Shown here one piece after another: positions 15,664 through 24,676 of a DNA stretch of 53,633 nucleotides. The translations under genes were made by a program, and so were the position numbers. The notes below the pieces were generated by a model. It ran no database searches. It saw only the letters and a list, made by a program, of their open reading frames with translations, and was not told the origin of the DNA. The stretch is from assembly GCF_001443045.1 (NCBI RefSeq), contig NZ_LKPJ01000042.1, forward strand, positions 283 through 53,915, given 5' to 3'. How positions within the stretch are numbered: position 1 is the stretch's first letter; the number at the start of each line of letters is the position of its first letter. Source of the DNA: Burkholderia ambifaria (GTDB lineage Bacteria; Pseudomonadota; Gammaproteobacteria; Burkholderiales; Burkholderiaceae).

Positions 15664-15730
15664 GAGTCTCATCTCCTTGGTCGGTCAGTTGCGGTTTCGG
15701 TGAAGGGGAAAGGCGGCAGCGCTGCGAACG

Positions 15731-16492
15731 TCATGCGCCCGGGCCGGGGCGCGCGCGGTTTGCGGGTCTGCCGGACGGAGCCGGGGTGGCGAGGAATGCG
15801 AGCAGATCGGCCATGCCGCTGCCGGTGCCGTCGGGTGGCACGCCGAGTTCCTCGGCGGGCGCGCCCGTGCGGTTGAGCCAGAACGTCGTGTAGCCGAACC
15901 AGGCGGCCCCCGCGACGTCCCAGGCGTTCGACGACACGAACACGATGTCGCGCGGGTTCGCGCCGAACGCGGCGGTGCCGAGTGCGTATGCGGCCGGGCT
16001 CGGCTTGTACGCACGCACTGCATCGGCCGACAGCACGCGATCGAACAGGCCGGTCATGCCGGCGCTCTTGATTGCGATGTCGAGCATTTCCGGGTTGCCG
16101 TTCGACAGGATCGCGAGCGGAGGCCGTGGTTGGAGCGCGCGCAGCTTGCGCAGCGCTGGCACCGTGTCGGGATAGGTGGACAGGCACGCGTATTCGTCCA
16201 TCAGCCGCTTCTCGGCCGCACTGTTCAGTGCGAGGCCGAGCAGGCGCGCGGCGAACCGCAGTGCGTCGAGCGTGATGTCGCGAAACGGGCGATAACGGGC
16301 GCCAGCCGGGTCGGCGAGCGTGCGCAACTGCGAGTATTCGATTTGCTTGCGTCGCCACAGCTGCGACAACCTGTCCCCGTGACCGGGAAACATCTGCTCT
16401 GCCGCGGCCACGACCGCATGCACGTCGAACAACGTGCCGAATGCGTCGAAGAGGATTGCGTCGGGAGAGGAGAGTGTCGTTGTGGCCGACAT
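15731..16492 (-). CDS. HAD-superfamily dehalogenase, type II
   Basis: A 253-residue haloacid-dehalogenase superfamily hydrolase. Motif I is FDAFGTLFD with the nucleophile Asp16. Motif II is ILSNGNPEML with the phosphate/halide Ser. Motif III is the Lys in RAYKPSPAAY, followed by FVSSNAWDVAGAAWFGY. The SSNxWD motif is typical of L-2-haloacid dehalogenases, which cleave carbon-halogen bonds of 2-haloalkanoates to 2-hydroxyacids. 2-haloacetate would give glycolate, which can feed glyoxylate metabolism. A role beside aceB is therefore plausible but unproven. It starts 154 bases from the divergent lysR gene, which may regulate it. Confidence 0.85.
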   Translation of the reverse strand: MSATTTLSSPDAILFDAFGTLFDVHAVVAAAEQMFPGHGDRLSQLWRRKQIEYSQLRTLADPAGARYRPFRDITLDALRFAARLLGLALNSAAEKRLMDEYACLSTYPDTVPALRKLRALQPRPPLAILSNGNPEMLDIAIKSAGMTGLFDRVLSADAVRAYKPSPAAYALGTAAFGANPRDIVFVSSNAWDVAGAAWFGYTTFWLNRTGAPAEELGVPPDGTGSGMADLLAFLATPAPSGRPANRARPGPGA

Positions 16493-16646
16493 AGCCTTGC
16501 GCTCCAGTTTCAGAGGTCAGGTCGATTCTATTCGTGATCACATGTACTAAAAAAGACGCTAATCATCACTTGATCTTTTACTTTCATATACCTAATCTTG
16601 AGCGGCTCAAGCTATTTGAAGGGCGGGATGGCCGCCCTTTCGAGTC

Positions 16647-17552
16647 ATGGACCGGTTCAAACAGATCGAAACGTTCGCCGCGGTCGCGGCGAAGGGCAGC
16701 CTGTCGGCGGCTGCGCATGCGGAGGGCGTCGCGCCGGCGATCATCGGCCGCCGCCTCGACGCGCTCGAGGAGCGGCTCGGCGTCAAGCTGCTGGTGCGCA
16801 CGACGCGCAAGCTCACGCTGACCTTCGAGGGTTCGGCCTTCCTCGAGGATTGCCAGCGGATCATCAACGACATGCAAAACGCCGAGGCGAGCGTGTCCGC
16901 AGGCGGCGTGAAGGCGAGCGGCCACCTGCGCATTTCCGCGCCGGCCGGTTTCGGGCGGCGCCATGTCGCGCCGCTCGTGCCCGAATTCAGCGGCGCGCAT
17001 CCGGACGTGTCGGTCACGCTCGACCTGTCCGACCGGATGGTCGACCTCGTCAACGAAGGGTTCGATTGCGCGGTGCGGCTTGGCGAGCTGCCCGATTCGT
17101 CGCTGGTGTCGCTGAAACTCGGCGAGAACAGGCGCGTGTGCGTTGCGTCGCCAGCCTATCTCGAGCGGCGCGGCACGCCCGCCACGCTCGCCGAACTCGC
17201 GCGCCACAACTGCCTCGCTCTTGCCGCGAACGCGAACCAGCAGCGCGGCTGGGCGTTCCAGGAGGACGACAAGGTCGTGTCGATCCGCGTGAACGGCACG
17301 ATGGAATGCTCGGACGGCGCGGTGCTGCACGAGTGGTGCCTCGCCGGCTACGGCCTGGCATGGCGCTCGTGGTGGGAGGTCGGCGACGATATCGCGGCCG
17401 GCCGGCTTGTCAGCGTGCTCGATGCATTCGCGGCACCGCCGATCGGCATCCATGCGGTGTTTCCGCAGCGCCGCCACCTGCCGTTGCGCGTGCGCCTGTT
17501 TCTCGATTACCTGAAACATACGTACGAGCGGCCCGGGTATTGGGGGGAGTAG
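16647..17552 (+). CDS. LysR family transcriptional regulator
   Basis: A 301-residue regulator. The winged HTH occupies about 1-60 (MDRFKQIETFAAVAAKGSLS...; RRLDALEERLGVKLLVRTTR). The effector domain follows and begins at GHLRISAPAGFGRRHVAPLV, the form seen in the CrgA-like subgroup. It is divergent from the HAD dehalogenase with a 154-base gap. That gap contains an exact palindrome GTGATCAC at 16534-16541 and an AT-rich stretch. LysR proteins often control the divergent neighbour, so the dehalogenase is the best target guess. The effector is unknown. Confidence 0.93.
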   Translation: MDRFKQIETFAAVAAKGSLSAAAHAEGVAPAIIGRRLDALEERLGVKLLVRTTRKLTLTFEGSAFLEDCQRIINDMQNAEASVSAGGVKASGHLRISAPAGFGRRHVAPLVPEFSGAHPDVSVTLDLSDRMVDLVNEGFDCAVRLGELPDSSLVSLKLGENRRVCVASPAYLERRGTPATLAELARHNCLALAANANQQRGWAFQEDDKVVSIRVNGTMECSDGAVLHEWCLAGYGLAWRSWWEVGDDIAAGRLVSVLDAFAAPPIGIHAVFPQRRHLPLRVRLFLDYLKHTYERPGYWGE

Positions 17553-17711
17553 GGCGTGCCTGCCCACGCGTTTCCGATATGAGGGCGAACCCGCTGCCGG
17601 CGCCGGGCGTCCGGTTTCGCGCACTACAATCGAAACTGGCATGCGCGACGCGCCGGGGCCATCTCGCATGGGTTCGCGGCGCGCGCCGTGCGTTTGACGC
17701 AGGAGGGCGCG

Positions 17712-18146
17712 ATGTTCCGGCACATCCTCGTTCCAACCGACGGTTCCGAACTGTCGCAGAAGGCGATCGACGGCGCGATCGACCTGGCGCGTGCGGTCGG
17801 CGCGCAGGTCACGGCCTATGCATGCCTGCCGCAGTATCCGTACTCGCCGTTTTCCGAAGTGATCATCGAGCCGCCCGCCGATTTCCGGGCGCGCAGCGAG
17901 CGCGAGGCGCGCGCGCACCTCGACGACGTGCAGGCGGCCGCGAAGGCGGCCGGCGTCGTCTGCGACAGCTGGACGAGCGTGCACCCGTCGCCGTACCTCG
18001 GCATCATCGAGGCGGCGGAACGCGGCGGCTGCGACGTGATCTTCATGGCGTCCCACGGACGCCGCGGGCTCGGCAGCCTGCTGATCGGCAGCGAAACGCA
18101 GCGCGTGCTGACCCATACGAAAATTCCGGTGATCGTCTATCGGTAG
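17712..18146 (+). CDS. Universal stress protein (UspA family)
   Basis: A 144-residue single-domain Usp. ATG 17712 follows AGGAGG at 17701. It begins MFRHILVPTDGSELSQKAID. The C-terminal nucleotide-binding signature is HGRRGLGSLLIGSETQRVL followed by PVIVYR, indicating the ATP-binding class. Usp proteins are cytoplasmic stress factors induced on growth arrest. A hairpin follows at 18202. Confidence 0.93.
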   Translation: MFRHILVPTDGSELSQKAIDGAIDLARAVGAQVTAYACLPQYPYSPFSEVIIEPPADFRARSEREARAHLDDVQAAAKAAGVVCDSWTSVHPSPYLGIIEAAERGGCDVIFMASHGRRGLGSLLIGSETQRVLTHTKIPVIVYR

Positions 18147-18201
18147 ATGCGGTGTCGTGTGTGGCCGCGCGGGCGCGGCACGGCAGCGCCGCTGAAAAAG
18201 G

Positions 18202-18225
18202 GCGCGCCGGACGAAGCCGGCGCGC
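18202..18225 (+). terminator. GC-rich hairpin after the Usp gene
   Basis: GCGCGCCGG (18202-18210) pairs perfectly with CCGGCGCGC (18217-18225) around ACGAAG. There is little T-run, so terminator function is uncertain. The rest of 18147-18365 shows nothing. Confidence 0.45.
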
Positions 18226-18365
18226 GTCGTTGCTGGCGGCCGCAGGCCGCGCGGCGGGTCGCGCGGATCACCGCGCGCCTGCCGTCTCCTCCCTGATTTT
18301 TATTCGGTGCAGCCGATGCCGCGCCGTCGTGTGACGGGCGGGTATCGGCGCGATGCTTTCGCGCG

Positions 18366-19673
<1,308 letters not shown>

Positions 19674-20052
19674 GATGAGCTCCTTGATGCGGTGTGTTGC
19701 CTGATGAGTCGAATCGGACGATCGTGATGCTGTTCTCGAAGCGGGGCGGGTACGTGCCATTTCGCGAAGTCTTGTATAAGAGTCTAGGCAAACCGATCGG
19801 AGTGAAACAGGGGCTATCCAAGGAAGTTTGAAACTTTTTAATCTTTATTAATCAATTGGTTGAGTCATGTGTTTCGCAATAAGAAACGATTTTTCCCATC
19901 TCGCAATCGTAAGGTTGTGCCGCGCAGCATGATTTTTTACGACGCAAAAAAATTTTCCGCATCGTGAAATGCGGCGCGGGACGAAAAAAAACCGGCGCGG
20001 GTGCGCCGGTCTGCCGGATGGGCGGGGCGGCTGGACGGCCGCCCGGGCGTGC
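19674..20052 (-). promoter_or_regulatory. aceA upstream region (rhlE-aceA gap)
   Basis: 379 bases, AT-rich from 19770 to 19970, an unusual dip in this genome. It contains the rhlE terminator at its far end and must hold the aceA promoter. Visible symmetric sequences are AAGTTTGAAACTT (19825-19837) and TTTCGCAATAAGAAA (19872-19886). TATACA on the minus strand around 19773-19778 might be a -10 box, but no good -35 is seen. The palindromes are candidate operators only. Confidence 0.4.
19984..20010 (-). terminator. Rho-independent terminator of rhlE
   Basis: On the minus strand ACCGGCGC (20010-20003) pairs with GCGCCGGT (19998-19991), followed by a run of eight T (19990-19983). It lies 43 bases after the rhlE stop. 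Confidence 0.88.
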
Positions 20053-21600
20053 TTACGACGCCGAGTTGCTGCGACGCGGGCCGCCGCTGCGCTGGCCATC
20101 GCGACGCGGGCCGCCGTCACGGCTGCCGCCCGGCTTGCCGCTCCAGCCGCCGCCATTGCCGCCGCCGTAGCTGCGGCCGTTGCCGCCGTTGCCGCTGTAA
20201 CCGCCGCCCGGCTTGCCGCCGAAACGACGACCACCGTTACCGCCGCCCGGACGGCCGCGGCCGCCGGTGCCGCGATCATTGCGCGGGGGTGCCTTGCGCG
20301 GCTCGAAGCCTTCGATCACGTTGACCGGCAGCGGCGAGCGCACGAAGCGCTCGATGCGCTTGAGCGCGCCTTGCTCGGCGTGGTGCACGAGGCTCACCGC
20401 GGTGCCCGAGCGGCCGGCACGGCCCGTACGGCCGATACGGTGCACGTAGTCTTCTGCGAACTTCGGCAGGTCGTAGTTGAACACGTGCGTGATGCCCGGG
20501 ATGTCGATGCCGCGGGCCGCGACGTCGGTCGCGACCAGCACGCGCACGCGACGCTCGCGCAGCGCGCGGATCGTGCGGTTACGTGCGCCCTGCGGCAGGT
20601 CACCGTGCAGCGCGGCCGATTCGAAGCCGGCGTCGGCGAGACGGCCGGCGAGCTGGTCGGCATCGATCTTGGTCGCCGTGAAGATGATCGCCTGGTCGAG
20701 CGCGTCGTCGCGCAGCAGGTGATCGAGCAGGCGATCCTTGTGGTCGCGGTCGTCGACGTAATGGACGGTCTGCGCGATGTTCGCGCGCGATTCGAGACGC
20801 TGCTGGATTTCGATGCGTTCCGGATCCTTCAGCAGGCGGCTCGTCAGCGAGCCGATCTTGCCGTCGAGGGTGGCCGAGAACAGCATCGTCTGGCGCGACT
20901 CGGGCGTGGCGGCGACGATCGTCTCGATGTCATCGATGAAGCCCATGTCGAGCATGCGGTCGGCTTCGTCGAGCACGAGCATCTTCAGCTCGGACAGGTC
21001 GATGCGGCCGCGCTCGAGGTGGTCGAGCAGACGGCCCGGCGTGGCGACCAGGATCTCGGGGTTTTTCGCGAGCAGCATCAGCTGCTGGCCGTAGGCGACG
21101 CCGCCGAGGATGCTGACGGTGCGCAGGCGCTTCAGGTGCTTGCCGTAAGTCGACGCGGCCGTGGTGACCTGCATCGCGAGTTCACGGGTCGGCGTCAGCA
21201 CGAGCAGGCCCGGGCGGGCGACGGGCTGCGGGCGGCGCGCACGGCGGTCGCCCTGGTTCGGGTCACGCGGCGCGCGCGGTTGCTGCGCCTGCGTCTTCTG
21301 GAGCTGCGCGAAACGTTCGATAGCGGGCAGCATGAATGCGGCGGTCTTGCCCGAACCAGTCGGGCTCGAGACCAGCAGATCCCGACCGGCGATGCCGGCC
21401 GGAATCGCGCGCTGCTGGACCGGCGTCGGCTTGGCGTAGCCGGCGGCCTGCAGCGCGGAGACGATCTCCGGCGACAGCCCGAGCGACGCGAAAGTCGGCT
21501 CGTCCGACGCCGGTTCGACTGCGGCCGGTGCGGCGGCGTCGAGACCGAGCGCCTGGTCGGCGATCGCGTTGAGCGGGCTGGTGTTGATGCTCGAAGTCAT
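20053..21600 (-). CDS. rhlE: DEAD-box ATP-dependent RNA helicase (RhlE)
   Basis: A 515-residue RNA helicase starting at 21600 (MTSSINTSPLNAIADQALGL). Core motifs in order are FASLGLSPEIVSAL (Q motif region), SSPTGSGKTAAF (motif I), PTRELA (Ia), TPGRLLDHL (Ib), VLDEADRMLDMGF (II), SAT (III), ATDVAARGIDIPGI (V) and HRIGRTGRAG (VI). The last 75 residues are low-complexity Gly/Arg/Asn-rich (GGRGRPGGGNGGRRFGG), an RGG-like RNA-binding tail. RhlE-type helicases remodel rRNA precursors in ribosome assembly and act in mRNA decay, notably in the cold. It has a long leader and its own terminator. Confidence 0.95.
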   Translation of the reverse strand: MTSSINTSPLNAIADQALGLDAAAPAAVEPASDEPTFASLGLSPEIVSALQAAGYAKPTPVQQRAIPAGIAGRDLLVSSPTGSGKTAAFMLPAIERFAQLQKTQAQQPRAPRDPNQGDRRARRPQPVARPGLLVLTPTRELAMQVTTAASTYGKHLKRLRTVSILGGVAYGQQLMLLAKNPEILVATPGRLLDHLERGRIDLSELKMLVLDEADRMLDMGFIDDIETIVAATPESRQTMLFSATLDGKIGSLTSRLLKDPERIEIQQRLESRANIAQTVHYVDDRDHKDRLLDHLLRDDALDQAIIFTATKIDADQLAGRLADAGFESAALHGDLPQGARNRTIRALRERRVRVLVATDVAARGIDIPGITHVFNYDLPKFAEDYVHRIGRTGRAGRSGTAVSLVHHAEQGALKRIERFVRSPLPVNVIEGFEPRKAPPRNDRGTGGRGRPGGGNGGRRFGGKPGGGYSGNGGNGRSYGGGNGGGWSGKPGGSRDGGPRRDGQRSGGPRRSNSAS

Positions 21601-21970
21601 AACAATCCTTGAAACACAGTGGGTGAAACGTCGGCGCCAATCGCGCATACCCAAGTCGTCGGATTCAGCGAGCAAATCGGGAAACGGGTGCAATCCGCCG
21701 AACCGTCGGCGGATGAGGCATTAGAAGCTGTTTTGGGTGCGGCGCGCTTCAGGAGCGGGGCCGCCAGCCTAGTTGACGACCGCAAGGGTCGAAGCAGGAG
21801 GGGACAGGTTCTAAACCGGATTGGAGCTTAACGCTACGAGGCGTCGGGCCGGAACGGCTTGCGAGCCGAGCGCGGGAGGTGACGCAGGCCGCATTATAAA
21901 GAAATTTGCTGCGCTGCGCCACTGATTTGATTGCCTATTGCGGACTGCCTATTGCGGCGGGAGGGACAGG
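21601..21970 (-). promoter_or_regulatory. rhlE leader and promoter region, 370 bases
   Basis: TATAAT on the minus strand (21899-21894) is a likely -10 box, but the -35 is weak. It would give an untranslated leader of about 285 bases. The leader contains a perfect hairpin ATCCGCCGA/TCGGCGGAT (21693-21701 with 21706-21714). Long structured leaders are common on cold-inducible RNA helicase mRNAs; regulation here is inference. Confidence 0.45.
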
Positions 21971-22240
21971 TCAGGACGCCGTGCCGTTCTTCAGCGATTC
22001 GACGAGTTCGATGTATTGCTGCTTTGCTGCATCCTGCGACGTGCCTTTCAGCGCTTCCCATGCGTCGTACTTGTACTTGCCGACGATGTCGGTGAAGCCC
22101 GGCTTGTCGCCGTGCGCGTCGCCGTCGGTCGCCTGCTTGAAGAGCGCGTACAGGCGCAGCAGCGTCAGGTTGCCCGGTCGCTCGGTCAGTTGCTTGACGT
22201 CGATCTGGGCCTGGTCGAATTGGGCGGTGAGTTCGCTCAT
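21971..22240 (-). CDS. Acyl-CoA-binding protein
   Basis: An 89-residue four-helix acyl-CoA-binding protein. It starts MSELTAQFDQAQIDVKQLTE. The family core is LLRLYALFKQATDGDAHGDK followed by PGFTDIVGKYKYDAWEALKG, including the KYKYDAW segment that contacts the CoA moiety. Such proteins buffer long-chain acyl-CoA esters in the cytosol. The gene lies upstream of rhlE on the same strand but is 370 bases away, so co-transcription is unlikely. A much longer open frame extending to 24673 is an antisense shadow of tsaB, rimI and the UDG gene. Confidence 0.95.
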   Translation of the reverse strand: MSELTAQFDQAQIDVKQLTERPGNLTLLRLYALFKQATDGDAHGDKPGFTDIVGKYKYDAWEALKGTSQDAAKQQYIELVESLKNGTAS

Positions 22241-22387
22241 CGTGTGTCTCCGTAAGGGTTTCAAGTCGGCCGATCTTAACAAGCGCCGCGCCGCGCGGGG
22301 TCGAGCGATCCTTCCAAACCGCCGCCCGCGCGGCGTACGCATTGCGATCGGGTCTGAACGCCCGTGGGAGCGGGGCGCCGCATTACA

Positions 22388-23155
22388 ATGTCGGCCATGA
22401 CGCAAACAGTGCTCCTCGCCATCGATACGTCGACCGAATACTGCTCGGTCGCGCTGCTGCGCTCGGCTCAAGCCGATGACGCCGTTTCCACCCCGCAAAC
22501 CTGGGTCCGCCACGAACTGACGGGCGCCGTGTCGAGCACGCGCGTGCTGCCGGCCATCCAGGAACTCTTTGCCGAATCGGGCCTCACGTTCGCCGACTGC
22601 GATGCGATCGCGTTCGGCGCGGGTCCAGGCTCGTTCACCGGGCTGCGTACCGCGACCGGCATTACCCAGGGGCTCGCGTTCGGGCGCGGGCTGCCGGTCG
22701 TGCCGGTCAGCACGCTGCTCGCGTGCGCCGAGCACGCGCGGCTGCGCGCGCCCGGCACGATGCGCGTGCTGGCCGCGCTCGATGCGCGGATGGATGAAGC
22801 GTACTGGGCCGACTTTGCCTGGGACGGCGAGGCCGGCGAATGGCGCACGCTGCATCCGGCGTCGCTCGATGCGCCGGGCGCCGTCGGCGTGCCCGATGCG
22901 CCGTTCACGCTCGCGGGCAACGCGGCTGCCGCGTTCGGCGCGCAGTTGCCGGCAGCCGCAGCAGCAGCCGTGATCGACGGCGACGCGCTGCCGCATGCGC
23001 TGGCGGTCGCGCATGCCGCGCTGCGGGCGTTCCGCGCCGGCCGTACGGTGCCGGCCGACCAGGCCGCCCCGGAATACGTGCGCGACAAGGTCGCGCAGAC
23101 TACCGCCGAGCGCATCGCGGCGCGCGCTGCGCAGACGGGCGGAGCGAAAGGATGA
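22388..23155 (+). CDS. tsaB: tRNA t6A biosynthesis protein TsaB
   Basis: A 255-residue protein of the ASKHA/peptidase M22-like fold. It reads TVLLAIDTSTEYCSVALLRS and has the family motif FGAGPGSFTGLRTATGITQG. TsaB is the non-catalytic partner of TsaD in making N6-threonylcarbamoyladenosine at position 37 of ANN-decoding tRNAs. The start is uncertain between ATG 22388 (MSAMTQ) and ATG 22397 (MTQTV); the coordinates use the first. Its TGA overlaps the rimI ATG by 4 bases, opening a four-gene coupled operon. Confidence 0.93.
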   Translation: MSAMTQTVLLAIDTSTEYCSVALLRSAQADDAVSTPQTWVRHELTGAVSSTRVLPAIQELFAESGLTFADCDAIAFGAGPGSFTGLRTATGITQGLAFGRGLPVVPVSTLLACAEHARLRAPGTMRVLAALDARMDEAYWADFAWDGEAGEWRTLHPASLDAPGAVGVPDAPFTLAGNAAAAFGAQLPAAAAAAVIDGDALPHALAVAHAALRAFRAGRTVPADQAAPEYVRDKVAQTTAERIAARAAQTGGAKG

Positions 23156-23652
23156 CGGGCGTACTGTTGAGCGACCGCTATTTGTCGCCGATGACCGACA
23201 CCGATCTCGACGAGGTGGTCGCGATCGAGCAGGTTGCGTACGAATTCCCGTGGAGCCGCGGCAACTTCGAGGATTCGCTGCGCAACGGCTATTTCGGCGT
23301 GTGCCTGCGGCACGTGACGGGCGCGCTCGTCGGCTATTGCGTGCTGATGCCGGTGATCGACGAGATGCACCTGCTGAACCTGTGTGTCGCCCCGGCCGCC
23401 CAGCAGTCTGGCGCGGGCCTCGCGCTGCTGCGCGAAGCCGTGCGCATCTCGCGCGCGGAGCGGCTCGACGGCGTGCTGCTCGAGGTGCGGCCGTCCAATC
23501 CGCGCGCGATCCATCTGTACGAGCGCTTCGGCTTTCTGACGATCGGCCGGCGCAAGAACTACTATCCGGCGCGGCATCGCAGCCGGGAGGACGCGATCGT
23601 GATGCGTCTGACGCTGAACAAGGACGAAGGGGACGCGCATGGCGTGGGCTGA
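23152..23652 (+). CDS. rimI: Ribosomal protein S18 alanine N-acetyltransferase
   Basis: A 166-residue GNAT enzyme. The start at 23152 comes from the ATGA overlap with tsaB. Key segments are EQVAYEFPWSRGNFEDSLRN, typical of RimI. The acetyl-CoA region is LLNLCVAPAAQQSGAGLALL, in which the loop is QQSGAG. VLLEVRPSNPRAIHLYERFG and RRKNYYPA complete the pattern. It acetylates the N-terminal alanine of S18. The tsaB-rimI pair is conserved across many bacteria. It overlaps the next gene by 14 bases. Confidence 0.93.
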   Translation: MTGVLLSDRYLSPMTDTDLDEVVAIEQVAYEFPWSRGNFEDSLRNGYFGVCLRHVTGALVGYCVLMPVIDEMHLLNLCVAPAAQQSGAGLALLREAVRISRAERLDGVLLEVRPSNPRAIHLYERFGFLTIGRRKNYYPARHRSREDAIVMRLTLNKDEGDAHGVG

Positions 23653-24676
23653 AGCAGCGCTCGAGGAAATGGGTCTCGCGCAGATCTGGGTGCGGCGCGG
23701 GCAGCGCGCGGAAGGCGGTGAAGCGCCGGTTGCTGCAACCGGCGCGGCGGATGACGCATCCGCCGTTGCGGCCGCAACCGTCGCGGCAGCGCCGCGGCCG
23801 GCGGCGGCGCCGCTTCGTGACGCGCAGCCGTCCGCGACGCGCGCGCTCGCGCGTGACGATACGCCGCCGGTTGGCGGAGCCGCACGCGATGCGGCTCAGG
23901 CCTGCGAAGCGGGCGGGGCTCCGCGTGCCGCGATCGACGACGATCGTGCGTCCTTCAAGCAGATGCCGGCCGCCGCGGCGGACGACATGCCGCCGATCAC
24001 CGAAGACGACTTCGCCTGGTTCGACGCGGCGCCGCCCGGCGATCCGCTGCCGTCGGCCGAATCGCGTCCTGCCGCGACGCCGGTGGCGATGCTCGACTGG
24101 GATGCGCTCGCCGCACGCGTGGCCGACTGCACGAGCTGCCGCCTGTGCGAGAAGCGCACCAATACCGTGTTCGGTGTCGGCGATCGTGAAGCGGACTGGA
24201 TGCTGATCGGCGAAGCGCCGGGCGAGAACGAGGACAAGCAGGGCGAGCCGTTCGTCGGCCAGGCGGGCAAGCTGCTCGACAACATGCTGCAGTCGCTGGC
24301 GCTCAAACGTGGCGATAACGTCTACATCGCGAACGTGATCAAGTGCCGGCCGCCCGGCAACCGCAATCCGGAACCCGACGAGGTCGCGCGCTGCGAGCCG
24401 TACCTGCAGCGCCAGGTCGCGCTGGTGAAGCCGAAGCTCATTGTCGCGCTCGGCCGCTTCGCCGCGCAGACGCTGCTGAAGACGGATGCGAGCATCGCAT
24501 CGCTGCGCGGCCGCGTGCACACGTACGAAGGCGTGCCGGTGATCGTCACTTACCACCCTGCGTACCTCTTGCGCAGCCTGCAGGACAAGTCGAAGGCGTG
24601 GGCCGACCTGTGCCTTGCGCGCGATACGTTCCAGCGGGCAGGGGGCGCCGACGCGAACGGGCCGGCCGGACAATGA
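23639..24676 (+). CDS. Family 4 (iron-sulfur) uracil-DNA glycosylase with long N-terminal extension
   Basis: A 345-residue protein. Residues 1-150 are a low-complexity Ala/Pro-rich extension ending in an acidic, aromatic patch (ITEDDFAWFDA). The catalytic domain starts near 160. Cys167, Cys170, Cys236 and Cys252 have the C-x2-C...C-x15-C spacing of the 4Fe-4S ligands. GEAPGENEDKQGEPFVGQAG (191-210) is the uracil/phosphate-binding region, and TYHPAYLL carries the conserved His306. It excises uracil from DNA to start base-excision repair. A similar N-terminal tail exists in phage-polymerase-related annotations of this family. It overlaps both neighbours. Confidence 0.93.
   Translation: MAWAEAALEEMGLAQIWVRRGQRAEGGEAPVAATGAADDASAVAAATVAAAPRPAAAPLRDAQPSATRALARDDTPPVGGAARDAAQACEAGGAPRAAIDDDRASFKQMPAAAADDMPPITEDDFAWFDAAPPGDPLPSAESRPAATPVAMLDWDALAARVADCTSCRLCEKRTNTVFGVGDREADWMLIGEAPGENEDKQGEPFVGQAGKLLDNMLQSLALKRGDNVYIANVIKCRPPGNRNPEPDEVARCEPYLQRQVALVKPKLIVALGRFAAQTLLKTDASIASLRGRVHTYEGVPVIVTYHPAYLLRSLQDKSKAWADLCLARDTFQRAGGADANGPAGQ

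Noticed and set aside
21971..24673. A 900-codon open frame on the minus strand
   Set aside because: Only its last 89 codons (the acyl-CoA-binding protein) are real. The rest is antisense to tsaB, rimI and the UDG gene and is Arg/Ala-rich, as expected for a shadow frame in high-GC DNA.
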